Assembly: GCA_018340805.1 (NCBI GenBank)
Contig: JACMZG010000003.1
Location: forward strand, 39,347-103,346
DNA from: Microvelia longipes
Taxonomy: Eukaryota; Arthropoda; Insecta; Hemiptera; Veliidae
DNA: 64,000 nt
Direction of reading: 5' to 3'
The first letter of the stretch is position 1. Every line of letters begins with the position of its first letter. Under the pieces are notes generated by a model. That model was not told the DNA's origin. It ran no database searches and was given only the letters and a program-made list of their open reading frames with translations. Positions 1 through 11,599 of the stretch are shown here, one piece after another. The translations under genes and the position numbers were made by a program.

Positions 1-674
1 GGTACATAAAATAATTAAAAATCCTCAAAAGCAAGGGAAAAGAGTGGTTCAGAAAAATGTGTAAGAATAAAATAGGTTTATTTTACCTTCTAGAGTCTAA
101 AATCGTATAAATTTATTTTCGAAAATAAAATATTGTTAAAATACACATTATTTTCACTTTTAATACGACAAAAATGATCAGTTTTTGCACTTCTAGCAAC
201 AATAGCTTACATTTTTTGACTATTGAATGTATAAAAATATTACATTTTCTTAAAGGGCATCATAAGAGAAGTTTTTTCCGTTCTTGGCTGAACTTTGCTC
301 ATCTCTTACTTTCTTTTATGCCCTACTACAAAAATTCCATAAGATTCATTTTTTTAAAAAAAATCATATTCATGCAAATTTTGGGCAGTAGTTCCAAAAA
401 TATTTGACATAGTTAGTAGTTTGTCCTTTAGGAAATTTACTCAGCTTTCTAATGATACCAATTTCGCCTTTCTAGCTTGAATAGTTAAACGCCTATTAAC
501 CAATTTTATGATGAGATGTCAAATATTTTTTTGAAATATTAAATTTGACCTTGTGGGAAAACGGTTGGAGATCGGGGTTTATATTATAGGACATTTTTTG
601 TTCCTTTTGAGAGTACTACTACCACCTCCTTTTCTGTGGACACTTTTTATGAAACACCTGTAAATATATTTAAA

Positions 675-725
<51 letters not shown>

Positions 726-858
726 TATATATATTCAATTAAAAATAAGAAGGTAGTTTTATTTCACCAGCTTTACTGTCAAAAATACCAGTTTGAGGCA
801 AACATTAAAAAATTATTTTGTACTCAACTGTTAAACAAAATCTTTAAGTTAAACATAC
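1..858. other. intron sequence 3' of HERC1 exon 25
   Basis: AT-rich sequence with no convincing exon. The next WD40 exon expected after exon 25 is not visible, so it probably lies below base 1. The only marked structure is an (AT)n tract at about 680-735. Confidence 0.6.
680..735. repeat. (AT)n microsatellite
   Basis: Almost pure TA dinucleotide repeat with small interruptions. Similar tracts are scattered through the window. Confidence 0.95.
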
Positions 859-1023
859 CAAGAAGCCAATAAACCAGGATGCCATGCGAGGCATGAAACT
901 CTATTTTCATGGCCCTCTACACTGTGACAGCTTTGAATGTAAAACACCATTCAAGTCTGCCATGGATATTGTTTCTAGAACATGCTTCGGAAGTTTACGA
1001 CTTTTCATTGATAAATATTTCAC
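859..1023 (-). CDS. HERC1: HERC1 exon 25 (entry to WD40 region, with apparent frameshift)
   Basis: 165 bp, phase 0 in; acceptor atttacag, donor GTATGT. The first part reads VKYLSMKSRKLPKHVLETIS then MADLNG. After a +1 shift it reads VFYIQSCHSVEGHENRVSCL then AWHPGLLAS. The second part matches the first WD40 strand of HERC1 (EAHQNRV...GLLATSG). Both halves are convincing but in different frames. One extra base, most simply in the A/T run at 941-944, explains it and would also give a proper phase-2 end. Either an assembly error or a real lesion is possible. Confidence 0.85.
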
Positions 1024-1267
1024 CTGTAAATAAAATACAACAGTTCAACAAGAGAAAACCAAGTTTTATAATGTAATGAAGAGAGGTTGAGTTATAAAGT
1101 AAAGTAAAATCAACCAAATTTAAAAAATTGTTATTGAGACATTAAGAATTTTTAATAACTTTAGAGCTTTTTTGGACTGTTTTAAATAAAAAAGAACTGA
1201 AGTCTTCGTTAATTTAATAATAATAGGAATTTTTAGATAAAAAAAAGAATATCTAATATTAGAAATA

Positions 1268-2216
1268 AATAATGCTGTGTCAAGTAGTATATAATCTATA
1301 GGATGGACAAAAATAATGCTGTGTTGAGTAGTATCTAATCTATAGGATGGATAAAAATAATGCTGTGTTGAGTAGTATCTAATCTATAGAATGGATAAAA
1401 ATAATGCTGTATCAAATAGTGCTTAATCTGTGGGAAGGATAAAAATAATTTTGTGTCCAGTAGTGTATAATCTATAGGATGGATAAAAATAATGCTGTTT
1501 CAAATAGTGTTTAATCTATGGGAAGGATAAAAATAATGCTGTGTCGAGTAGTGTATAATCTATAGGATGGATAAAAATAATGCTGTTTCAAATAGTGTTT
1601 AATCTATGGGAAGGATAAAAATAATGCTGTGTCGAGTAGTGTATAATCTATAGGATGGATACAAATAATGCTGTTTCAAATAGTGTTTAATCTATGGGAA
1701 GGATAAAAATAATGCGGTGTCGAGTAGTGTATAATCTATAGGATGGATACAAATAATGCTGTTTCAAAAAGTGTTTAATCTATGGGAAGGACAAAAATAA
1801 TGCTGTGTTGAGTAGTATCTAATCTATAGGATGGATACAAATAATGCTGTTTCAAATAGTGTTTAATCTATGGGAAGGATAAAAAATGCTGTCGAGTAGT
1901 GTATAATCTATAGATGGATAAAAATAATGCTGTTTCAAATAGTGTTTAATCTATGGGAAGGATAAAAATAATGTTGTGTCGAGTAGTGTATAATCTATAG
2001 GATGGATAAAAATAATGCTGTTTTAAATAGTGTTTAATCTATGGGAAGGATAAAAATAATGCTGTGTCCAGTAGTGTATAATCTATAGGATGGATAAAAA
2101 TAATGCTGTTTCAAATAGTGTTTAATCTATGGGAAGGATAAAAATAATGTTGTGCGAGTAGTGTATAATCTATAGGATGGATAAAAATAATGCTGTGTCA
2201 AGTAGTGTAATCTAAT
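1268..2216. repeat. minisatellite, 45-bp units in alternating A/B types
   Basis: About 21 tandem units of about 45 bp. Two variants alternate over most of the array: one with GTGTCGAGTAGTGTATAATC and TAGGATGG, the other with GTTTCAAATAGTGTTTAATC and GGGAAGG. The effective period is therefore a 90-bp dimer. It lies in the intron between exons 24 and 25. Confidence 0.95.
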
Positions 2217-2738
2217 GTATAAAAATGTACATTTTCTTGCAAAAAAGTTTAAAATCTTGAAAATTAAAAAAAAATTTAAAAAAAAAACAAGTTGTGTAAC
2301 TACTGTTTGGGTTATTAAATATATACCAAACTCTAAAGCAAAAAATTGGATTGATAAGCAAAAAAAGCGCTTATTGCAAAGAAAATTCGACAGGCTTACA
2401 GATCTTGATGCCAGAATTATTTTGAAGTTATAAACTTAAATACTGTAAATATAGCAATAAAAGCTCTGGTACCAATATTCGAACCTGGGAACCCTAGCTT
2501 TGAATAGTCCTATTGTCTCCTGACCAGTATTATTATCAGCACCCCTGGGCTCTTGGTCTATAGAGACCATATAGGTTGATTAAATAATAAACATTGTGGA
2601 TGACTTTTTTATTTAAACATGTGGCTATTAGTCACTTGTTCCACAGTTTGACACATGCCATGACTATTATTTAATTAACTTTATTATTTTGCTAGGTCTC
2701 AGGATTTGCCACGAAGTAAAAAATATTTAGGTACATAC

Positions 2739-2875
2739 AAGTTGGTGTACAGCCCACTTGCGATAATTAGAAGGAAGTTTGTCAGACAGAACACAAGCAG
2801 CAAGAGAATTAGCCAGTAAGAGAGGATCCAATGACTTGCCATCTACAGGGCTACCAAATACTCTTTCTTCTTCAT
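2739..2875 (-). CDS. HERC1: HERC1 exon 24 (LANSLAACVLS block)
   Basis: 137 bp, phase 2 in, 0 out; acceptor gtttactag, donor GTATGT. It encodes DEEERVFGSPVDGKSLDPLL, LANSLAACVLSDKLPSNYRK and WAVHQL. LANSLAACVLSDKL---YRKWAVHQL matches LANALAACCLSSRL---HRQWAAQQL of HERC1, just upstream of the WD40 region. Confidence 0.95.
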
Positions 2876-3250
2876 CTAGTAAACAATACAATTATAAAAT
2901 GAAACAACAAAAATATCATTTTATATATAAAATAATTTAATGTATAATAACTAGTAATGCGTTGCATCAAGAACTCTTGTTACAAGAATACATCCATAAA
3001 CAAATTTAATAACGGACTTGCTTCGCTTGCTAGATAGATTAAAAGGGAAACATTAGCACATTTGTATTTTAAAATAATTCAAGGTTGCGTAAATTTATAA
3101 TAATACTTAGTTAAAGAAGGTTTGCATCGCTCGCAAAATAGTGTATAATTACAATAATGTAATTTAAAATTCCACATTTATTTTAGACATTAGCTGTAAA
3201 TAACCGTAGCAAAAAAAAATAAACAAAATATTTCAAAGACTAATTCTTAC

Positions 3251-3377
3251 CTTTTGTTTTATCAGTGACTAGAAGTAAACTATTTGTAGTCAACATCTCA
3301 ACCAATGCTTGAGTAACAGCAAATCTATTTGATTCTGTCTCTCTTTGCCAATCAACTCCTAACATTAATAATAATTC
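3251..3377 (-). CDS. HERC1: HERC1 exon 23 (VTQALVEML block)
   Basis: 127 bp, phase 0 in, 1 out; acceptor tgatgttttag, donor GTAAGA. It encodes ELLLMLGVDWQRETESNRFA, VTQALVEMLTTNSLLLVTDK and TK. NRFAVTQALVEML matches the NFVVTQALVALL helix of HERC1. It is shorter than the vertebrate region upstream of this helix. Confidence 0.93.
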
Positions 3378-3689
3378 CTAAAACATCAACGACAAATTAA
3401 TAATAAAAAAAGTGTAAAAAAGTACTCTGAACTTTTCAACTTTTCCTCCCCGCATTGGATTTGCCACCTCAACCTCACTACTTCAGACTTGCTGTTTATA
3501 CGAACTCAGAATATCACCAAATATAATATCTTCAGACTGTAAGTGGATTAGTTTTATTTCCAGAGGTAACCCAGCCTGGCACTGACCTCGCTTGATGCTG
3601 CTTAACTCTAATGATCAAAGTAATTTGATAAAAAATTGAACTAATTCTGATAATTAGATGAAACTGGCACATCAGGCTAAATCTCAAAT

Positions 3690-4560
3690 GGAACATAAAT
3701 TTATTTATTTATGAATTTTCACCGAGTCATTATTTCAGTTAGTGACGTTTTTAACAAATTCTTTCTGAATAGCACAACTCAACCTAAAGACTGAGCTTTG
3801 CAACGTGTTCCGACTCTCTACCATAAATGCACCGGGAGTTAGAATGATAATAGACAAACAAACACATACAGTCAGACTTAGAATAATACTACATATAGAA
3901 GGAGCACTACTGATAACACGAAAGTCGGTTCACTGGTGCAACTAAGTAATGCTGCCACCCTAACAATATACAATTTTCTAAAAAAAAGTTGGCAATACTT
4001 CGGTTGCTAAATTATTATGTTCTATTATTAATTAATGATTGATTATTCATAAAATAAATATAAATATCGTGCATTACAATATTAAAAGCATTTAAATTGT
4101 AGTTTAACGTATTTATTAAAATTATATATAATAAGTATCCTCGTCAGCTAAATGTAGATTCTTGTATTCCACCACCCTTTTGCCATCTAAGACCAGTTTT
4201 ATTAAATACTCAGCAGGTGTTTTAAGTTATTATATTTGTTCTTTACGATCTTTCTTCATTAATAGATATTTATGACAAACATTTAAAATAATGTTTTGTT
4301 GTCAGGTTGGCAGCATTACTTAGTTGCACCAGTCAACCGGCTTTCGTGTTATCAGTGGAATTACATTGTGTTTACGGCCCTGTGCTCCTTCTATATATAG
4401 TATTATTCTAAGCAGACAGACAACTTTGTGGAAACCATTCAGGAGGTTTTAAAAACACCAGAACTGAAATTCCTGTATCTGATTTTTTTGAAAACACAAT
4501 ACTTTTCCTAGATACCGCCAGTATAAATGAGGAGAATTAAACAATTTATTGTAAACAAGT
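3690..4560 (-). mobile_element. interspersed repeat (family with TTTCCTCATTTATA end), interrupted by a MITE
   Basis: Both flanks of the transposon at 3877-4412 belong to one dispersed repeat also seen at 26080-26480, 29820-30000, 30400-30620, 44380-44500 and 61080-61330. Shared pieces include an AAAGTTGTCTGTCT-like segment, a TTTATGCTAGAGAGTTG-like segment and TTTTTAAGxCxTCCTGAG. No coding capacity is seen and the class is unknown. Confidence 0.6.
3877..4412. mobile_element. non-autonomous TIR transposon (MITE), copy 1, 8-bp TSD
   Basis: 536 bp with long inverted ends (CTTAGAATAATACTA...TAGTATTATTCTAAG) and the inner shared segment GGAGCAC...GTGCTCC. The flanks are CAGTCAGA and CAGACAGA, an 8-bp target duplication with one mismatch. 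The 8-bp TSD is typical of hAT-like elements. Copies 2 and 3 are at 44763-45301 and 56192-56732. Confidence 0.9.
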
Positions 4561-4660
4561 CCCTGTTAATTAAAACAAAAGTCCTTTACACCTGGGGTAC
4601 TAGCAAAATCAGTGTTGGACTCCCATTTTGATGCAAACTGGAGTTGCAAACCTTAGTATA

Positions 4661-5609
4661 AAGATGCATTCACAATACTGCAGTAGCGATGCATGCGGGC
4701 GTTGCGTGGGGTGACAGCTCAAATTTCCAACCTATGTAATCTTATGGGACGTTCTTAAACAGCTTGCGGTAGCGTTGCGGAAAATGGAAATTTCCGCAAA
4801 CCTACTAAACCCGCACAAATGATCTAGTGATTAGCATTTGATCGATTACAAAACATCTTTAAGGCCTGACGCGGAAGAAACCTTTCTGTTTTCAAAGTTT
4901 TGGAATTTTTCTTATCCCCCCTTCCGATTAAGAGAAGAATACTTTTGTTTTGTTTGGATTTTGATTCTTGCCGTGCTTTAAGTCGTTTTATTTTTTATTA
5001 ATTTTATATGATTTTAATAAAAAAATAAAAAATGAATATTATCTTCTTATTAAAACACAATATTGTTATTTTATTACTTTTGTTTGTGCTGTGTCTTTTT
5101 AAAGTGTTAAATTTTTCCTTTTAGTTTTGGTTCAAAGTTGTTTCTTTATGTTTTTATTTTTAAATCAAATATCCTCGGTGTTCGCCAATTTTAATGGTAT
5201 AGTTTAATTATCTTGATCCGTTTATTTTATCTTAATGTAATTGTTCTGAAATGTTATACATTATTTCTGTTCTCTTGGTTGAACTAGAAGAAGAACTGTC
5301 ATTTAGTGTGAAAGTTCCCATTATTATCAGACATGATTAAATAAAAAATATTTAATATAATGAAAAAAATTAAATGAAATCTAAGAAGACACAGCTCGTC
5401 CAAAACAACCTTTTCTTCTTCGTTTTTTTAATCTTTGTTAAGATAAATATATTTTTGTTTCCAAAATTCGGAACAAGAGTGCGCTGCGTTAGCGGCTTTT
5501 GCGGCCGTAGCGTGTGCAATCGTGGAACCACCATTTTCCGCATTGCAATAACCGCTACGCACGCAACGCCCGCACACATCGCTACCACAGTATTGTGAAT
5601 GCACCTTAA
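4661..5609. mobile_element. TIR element with TGCATTCACAATACTG ends
   Basis: Left end AAGATGCATTCACAATACTG and right end CAGTATTGTGAATGCACCTT are inverted copies. The GC-rich subterminal blocks (GCGGGCGTTGCGT and similar) are also inverted. The interior is AT-rich without a coding frame, and short frames across the right TIR are shadows. I could not settle the target duplication. Confidence 0.75.
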
Positions 5610-5867
5610 CAGTGGGAATCAGTTGTGCCAACTGTCTTAGCTATTGCAGTCCAAGAAACACTTTTTGTTGACACCCCTGTCCAAAGGCAATTCAATTCCA
5701 ACCCCACCCACCCAAGAGAGCTCCTTTTTCAGGATAGTTATATGTGCAAAAAACATAAGTTGGCAAGACAAGAAACTTACTGAAGTTTGATATGCCTCAT
5801 AAGTAAGCAAATAGGTAAAATTATTAAAAAATGAAATAATATTTTGTAAGAAATAGTTTATAAATAC

Positions 5868-6057
5868 CTGAGAACACATGAGAATAACAAGTTTGCAAGC
5901 CTCCTGATCACTGGATATCACAAATGCAATAGCTTTACTTAAATATTCTAAACTATGTACTTTATTAGTTGCTAATAAACTCATTAGTCTAACCATCTTC
6001 CTGATATCACTTAAACCTACTGACTTTAAACTACTTAAAACTGCTTCAGGTCCCATT
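5868..6057 (-). CDS. HERC1: HERC1 exon 22 (GLSDIRKMVRLM block)
   Basis: 190 bp, phase 1 in, 0 out; acceptor atgttttag, donor GTATTT. It encodes MGPEAVLSSLKSVGLSDIRK, MVRLMSLLATNKVHSLEYLS, KAIAFVISSDQEACKLVILM and CSQ. LKSVGLSDIRKMVRLM aligns with LESLGLTDIRTLVRLM of HERC1, and LEYLSKAI and KLVILMCSQ with the LAYLSTAV and KLLVQLCTQ segments. Confidence 0.96.
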
Positions 6058-6097
6058 CTAAAACATACCCACCAATCGTATTATATTAAAAAGATAA

Positions 6098-6372
6098 CCT
6101 TGGGTGCATTCCCGACGCTCGATCGCTTAGAGCACTCGGGTCAGTATTTCCCGCTAAGAAGGTTTCAATTGTATAGGAGTGGGGAGAAGTGATCGAACTG
6201 AACCTGCCGAAAGCACGATTAGTAGGATCAGCCGCACCAACACTATCCTGGCTTCCCGCTTCTTTTGGCTCCTCCCCCTGGCCACGCCTCTGAGCACAAT
6301 CATGGTAACTAGAATACACCTCTTGTTCAGAACGCTCTGAGCGCTTAGGCGTCGCGAATGCACCCTTAATAA
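6098..6372. mobile_element. short TIR element with GGGTGCATTC ends
   Basis: About 275 bp. Left GGGTGCATTCCCGACGC and right GCGTCGCGAATGCACCC are inverted, with the GAGCACTCGG / AGAACGCTCTGAG region between them. It shares the GGTGCATTC end with the element at 4661-5609, suggesting the same transposase family. Confidence 0.7.
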
Positions 6373-6749
6373 ATATTGGTAAATGAGGCCATTTAACAGT
6401 TCAAGGTACTCACCCAGCAGGAGCCATAGTTTAGAATGGAAATGTTACAATTTATTAATCTAAAAAGAAATAGAGCCTTTAGCTCCTGGCCACTCTGTGG
6501 AGTGGCCACTTCCCTTTTAAACTAAGAAGAAGTACTTTGTATATTGGCTGTGGTCTTAAATGATTTATTATAGTATGACACATGGTTATATTAAGTTGAT
6601 AACATGGGAAAATAAGGTCGAGGAACCAATGAGGTTCGTCCGATATGAAATTTTAGGTGTGGTTTAGCATCCAGAACTAAGCTCATTGGCTCCTTTGCAT
6701 TATTTTTCCACGTTGTTAACTGATTTTAACCGTGTGTTATACTATAAAT

Positions 6750-6972
6750 TAAGAGTCACCCGTGGCGTAGTGGTTAAGGTATGCACCAATATATACGTTC
6801 AATCCCAGCACGGGCCTTTGGGATTTTTATGAGAGGGATAAACATTCTGTGTACCACGTCCTTAAAAAGGGACGTAAAGCCGGTGGTCTCGAGCCTGTGC
6901 GTTGTCAGGTACTCGTTAAAGAACTCTTACCCTAAATGAAACTGGGTATAGGCAAAATTTAGGACCCTCATA
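6750..6972 (+). mobile_element. tRNA-derived SINE
   Basis: A tRNA-like head (GTGGCGTAGTGGTTAAGGTA as box A; CGTTCAATCCC as box B) is followed by a CACGGGCCTTTGGGATTTTT body and a CTGTGTACCACGTCC segment. It is not a functional tRNA because the acceptor stem is not formed. Confidence 0.8.
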
Positions 6973-7529
6973 GTAGATTAATTTTAATACTACAGTGTGT
7001 CTGCCTTGTAGCTTAAAGTATACGGAGGTTTAGTTTAACAGTGAGGACACGTGTTTTCCTAGTTTTCACTAGACTATAAAGTGAAAATATGCATGATTGG
7101 TTGAAAAAAGCATGAGAGGAACCATACAAATCCACGGCTCTTCTGTCAAGATTAGATGAAATATACCTACACTTGAAATTAAAAGGAGCCACTATCTTAA
7201 GGAGCTGGCAAAAAGGGCCCAACAACATATTACAATATTACTACTACTACTATACAAAAAATTAATTAAACATGTAGGCCACTTTACAGGTCCCTCGCAC
7301 ACATGTTGGCCGTATCACTTTGGGACCTCTTTAATTAGATTTAAAAGACCAAATTTGTCTTTATTTCAAGTTTATTTCCTAGTTGAAAAAGTTGTTAGAT
7401 AGAGCTAAAACCAGTATCAATAGATTCAGGATATCCAAAAACATAATGCATTCTACTTTTTTAAATGTATTCAGCTTTTAACCATCATGATGATAAGTCA
7501 TAAAGTCTATTAAGTATAAATTCTGTTGT

Positions 7530-7936
7530 GACACTTAAGGGAAAATAATACACTTTACTTCATCTACCAACTATATTTCAACCACGCTTCTGGTCATAAT
7601 CATGTAAGAATGGTGATAAAAGGTATTGTGTGTAGATTGTGTTATTTAATTCTCATTAGTCTACCTGTTGATTTCTAGTTGTCTGGTCGTTAGTAAATTA
7701 TAGTAATTTTCTGGATTATTTTGCTTTACCATTTAATTTAACTTAATTATTCCTACTTTATTTTCATGTAAATTTTATAATTATTACTGACTAAAGAGAT
7801 GTTCTCTGGTTTTGTTATACTACCCATATTAGTAACTAAATACCTTTTATCACCATTCTTACATAATTATGACCAGAAGCGTGGTTGAAATATAGTTGGT
7901 AGATGAAGTAAAGTGTATTATTTTCCCTTAAGTGTC
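7530..7936. mobile_element. fold-back/MITE with about 100-bp inverted arms
   Basis: The arm starting GACACTTAAGGGAAAATAAT (7530) is repeated inverted, ending CCCTTAAGTGTC (7936). The arms are about 100 bp long, nearly identical and separated by about 210 bp. No coding frame is seen. Confidence 0.88.
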
Positions 7937-8167
7937 CCTTGTGTGTGTTAATAGAATAATTATGGGAAACAACGAAAACACAGTATATATTAAGTATATC
8001 TTTTCATCCTCTATCCTTCTCCTTCAAACCACTTGACTTTCCTTTTAAATAAAGAAGAGAATGCTTCAAAACATTTTAAAATTACATTGAAATATCTTAA
8101 AAAATTTTAGTATACAATTACACTTCAATAAAAACAATAAAAAAAAAAATACAAATTAAGGATATAC

Positions 8168-8345
8168 TTGGAATGAGTGAGATGTCCCAATAATGATATA
8201 AGTATATTTCTGGATATACAAGTCTGTCCAGATCTTGTTATTCTAGCTAATGTTAAACATCTCTCTTCACTAGACTCCATTCTAGCAGCCTGCTCTCCAA
8301 CAGTGCTACCAATCTGGATACCTGTCCCACTCTCACCTCCTTCAG
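8168..8345 (-). CDS. HERC1: HERC1 exon 21 (GEQAA helical block)
   Basis: 178 bp, phase 2 in, 2 out; acceptor ttggcaaag, donor GTATAT. It encodes TEGGESGTGIQIGSTVGEQA, ARMESSEERCLTLARITRSG and QTCISRNILISLLGHLTHS. The pattern I-xG--GEQAA followed by LARIT fits HERC1 (ITLGEQAAAL...ALRRVT). The only long open frame visible over this stretch is a plus-strand shadow. Confidence 0.93.
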
Positions 8346-8499
8346 CTTTGCCAACAAGATAAACAGAAATTTAACACATATGGGGAGTTTTTATTTAAAG
8401 GATAATTGTTTAGAGGCTGGCCAACAATTAAAAAAAAATAAGTGAACAATTAAATAATATTATTTGTAACAATCGCTATACAACCATTAGTGTTTAATG

Positions 8500-8565
8500 A
8501 TAAATATAAGCAGGCACTGATGATGACTTTTTTGGTGTTGAAAGCTGGCTTTGTTTTTTAATAAA
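8500..8565 (+). ncRNA. hammerhead-like motif (degenerate)
   Basis: CTGATGA (8517-8523) + hairpin region + GAAA (8540-8543), followed by GCTGGC. It is preceded by GGCA and belongs to an unnamed AT-rich repeat. The hairpin is short and no NUH cleavage triplet is evident, so it is probably inactive. Confidence 0.3.
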
Positions 8566-8623
8566 GTAATTAAGTAGAGAGATTCTTATTTATCATTATA
8601 CAATGAGCTCCTCTAGGGCTACT

Positions 8624-8625
<2 letters not shown>

Positions 8626-8664
<39 letters not shown>

Positions 8665-9597
8665 GCTTAAACCCGTAGGGTCATTAAGCGTTTTCCCCTC
8701 ACTCAAATCTCATTCAACTACTTAACCCCTGAGTTTGTACACATCTAATCATCTAGGAAGCACCCCCTCCGTACATGGTAGCACATGTAACCATTTCACA
8801 GTGTGTCTAGTTCATCCAGCTCAACCAGACTCTATCCAAACTCACTGCTCTGGCTAGTGTCTGCGACTAGTTCACAGTGTGCCCAGTCCATCCAGACCAG
8901 CTAGACTCTGGCTAGGCTCACCGCTCTGGCTAGCGCCGACTACTAGTTCACTGTGTGCTTGTTTCATCTAGTCTTACTAGCTCCTCTGATCACATTAGTC
9001 TCACTTGACCTCGTCCTTCCAGTCTCACCAATCTCATCAGTTCCACTAGCATCACCAGACTCTAGCTAGGCTCACCGCTCTGGTCAGTCCAGCGCCACCC
9101 GACAAAGAACTCTAGCACCCAAATGTCAGCGTGTACAAACTTATTCTATAGCCCTGATCTGAAAGTCAAAGCTCCGCAGTGCCATTAGGAGACGTCTGTC
9201 TTCAAGAACCGAGCACTTTGTTCCTAGTCACTTACGTTACTCGTGTCGCCACCATCACTTTCACTGACTAAGTTTTCGGACATACAAAGGCTCAGTATAT
9301 CTTTCCGACCTTCATCTCCCCCAGCCCGCAGAACATTAACTTTTCGTGAGCTGGAGACAACGGAAACGTGGATCCAGACTTGTCTCAGATGAAATTAGAT
9401 CCAACCCCGCATTTGCGTATTAGTAGCCAAGGAAACCACGTAAAACCCTGGCTGGGTTGGCCGGCCTTGAATTCAAGACCTCCCGAGTGTACGGTACAAG
9501 GGATAACCTCATATTGAGGTCCTCCCCCGGCTGGATTTGAACCCTCGACCTCCAGGTCGAAAGGCGAGCGCTCTACCACTGGGCTACCGGACTCGGT
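8626..9597 (-). mobile_element. long tRNA-headed SINE, copy 1
   Basis: Reading the minus strand, a tRNA-like head (GTAGCCCAGTGGTAGAGCG as box A; GGGTTCAAATCC as box B) at about 9530-9597 is followed by an approximately 870-bp body. The element ends in poly(A), seen as the T tract at 8626-8662. Related copies: 12588-13523, 14018-14313, and the plus-strand copy at 57690-58735. It is unusually long for a SINE; the body has no long frame. Confidence 0.85.
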
Positions 9598-9937
9598 GCT
9601 ACTGTTTTATAATCATTAATGTTTGATACAGATTGATTCAATGGTTATTCATTCATTACTTTATACTTTCTTTTTTGTTATTTGTGGTTATTATTTTTTT
9701 TAATCCGGAGCTGGATTAATAAGTAGATTAATAATAGTTAGATTATTCTACTTTGTATGATGCAGAGTTTCACTTGGCAAATCCAGGAACAAATTACACA
9801 ACAAAACAGAAAAATAAATTAATACTGAACAAATACCTAATATAATAGAATGATAGTAATAAAAATTAAACAAGTTTTTCTTAAAACAAAACAATATTTA
9901 TATTAAAAAGAATGAATGGGCTGATATCAAAAGTAAA

Positions 9938-10269
9938 TATATGATAACGAGAAGAGTAGTAACAAACAATATGATAACAAGAAGAGTATTAACAAAAAAT
10001 ATGATAACAAGAAGAGTATTAATAAAAAATATGATAACAAGAAGAGTATTAACAGAAAATAGATAACAAGAGAGTATTAAAAAAAAATATGATAACAAAG
10101 AAGAGTAATTAACAAATTAATAATAACAAGACAGTTTAACAAAAAAATATGATAAACAAGAAGAGTATTAACAAAAATATGATAACAAGAAGTATTAACA
10201 AAAAAATATGATAACAAGAAGAGTATTAACAAAAAATATGATAACAAGAAAAGTATTAACAAAAAATAT
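9938..10269. repeat. 30-bp minisatellite (ATGATAACAAGAAGAGTATT)
   Basis: About 11 units of ATGATAACAAGAAGAGTATT plus AACAAAAA. A second array of the same unit lies at 11267-11580 on the other side of exon 20. Both are followed by the same GTCAATGTAGATGAAGAATC segment. Confidence 0.93.
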
Positions 10270-10823
10270 ATTGTTTTTGTTTTGTGAGGTATTTTTCAAG
10301 GTCAGGGTAAAGGGTTTGAGAAGGATAGAGGGTTTTGGAGATTTAGGGTTCCGGAGGGACATCGTCAATGTAGATGAAGAATCTGATAATTCGCTTCCAC
10401 TGTGGGAGGCATCTTCAAGAATGTAGGGCATCATGGATAGAAACACAATGCTCTACAAAACTGAACAGGGTTTTGTTTGTTTGAACAGGATAGAGGGTTT
10501 TTTTTGACAGAGAGGGGTGTCTTTAGAGTGGGGTATTTGGTAAGTAGTTAACACTAAGATCTGCTAGGTAGCACCACTAGACTGGGGATATACTTATAAA
10601 CTCTAATTCTACATAATCCCTGTCGCAATGAGAGTTAAACCTGGTGAAACGTTTAGTTTGTAAATGTTTAAAATATTTTTTTTGAGGACTGTAGCCTTCA
10701 ATAAATTGTTTATAATTATTATCACCAGCCCATCAAACCATTTTATTCAATAGATTTTATAATTAACTAAATTATAACTATTAAAACAAAAATTTTGAGG
10801 AACTTAAAAATAACAAAACTTAC

Positions 10824-10997
10824 TTGTAGGTGGTGACTTTGGATCCTGAGTAACCTGAGGGACAAGGGAAGCCCCTAGTGGATCTACCTTAGAATAACTA
10901 ACAGGTTCAGGTACTTGTCCTTCCCCTGTCTCTAGCACTAGTAACTCTTCTAACTCTCTATTGTAAAATGCCTTATCTAGCCACATAGGAACGCATT
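10824..10997 (-). CDS. HERC1: HERC1 exon 20 (PEPV...DPLGAS block)
   Basis: 174 bp, phase 2 in, 1 out; acceptor acattttcag, donor GTAAGT. It encodes CVPMWLDKAFYNRELEELLV, LETGEGQVPEPVSYSKVDPL and GASLVPQVTQDPKSPP. The VPEPV-----DPLGAS motif is diagnostic for HERC1. The exon lies between two arrays of the same 30-bp minisatellite (9938-10269 and 11267-11580). Confidence 0.95.
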
Positions 10998-11266
10998 CTG
11001 AAAATGTACAACGAACCAATGGTTAAACATACTTCAACCTGCAATACTTAGCTAGTGGAGTTCATCATATGATGATAAATCAAAAGTCTCTCCACTAAAT
11101 TACTTTATTAACAAACAAAGCTGGCTTTCAAACCTATAAAGGTCATCAGTGCCAGTGCTTAAAAAAAAAAATAAATATAACAACAATAGAAGAATGTGTA
11201 AACCATCAAATGAAAATATACAAAATAAACTACTCTACAAAAAAGAAGTCAAATATTATTTAATGA

Positions 11267-11580
11267 TAGCAAATATGATAACAAGAATATTATTAAATGA
11301 TAGCAAGAAGAGTATTAAAAAAAATATGATAACAAGAAGAGTATTAACAAAAAATATGATAACAAGAAGAGTATTAACAAAAAATGATAACAAAGAGTAT
11401 TAACAAAATATAACAAGAAGAGTATTAACAAAATATGATAACAAGAAGAAGTATTAACAAAAAATATGATAACAAAAGAGTATTAAAAAAAATATGATAA
11501 CAAGAAAGGTATTAACAAACAATATGAAAAGTATCAACAAAAACTATGATTGCAAGAAGAGTATTAACAAAAAATATGGC
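11267..11580. repeat. 30-bp minisatellite, second array
   Basis: Same unit as 9938-10269, about 10 copies with indels. It ends directly in the GTCAATGTAGATGAAGAATC segment, which contains a hammerhead-like motif on the minus strand. Confidence 0.93.
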
Positions 11581-11599
11581 ATTGTCAATGTAGATGAAG

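Noticed and set aside
5370..5631. Overlapping 67-74 codon frames on both strands
   Set aside because: They span the right terminal inverted repeat of the element at 4661-5609.
8177..8362. Plus-strand 61-codon frame
   Set aside because: Shadow of HERC1 exon 21, which is on the minus strand and matches the protein family.
9529..9597. tRNA gene on the minus strand
   Set aside because: Box A and B are present but the acceptor stem does not pair and the sequence continues into a SINE body; repeated at 13460 and 14250.
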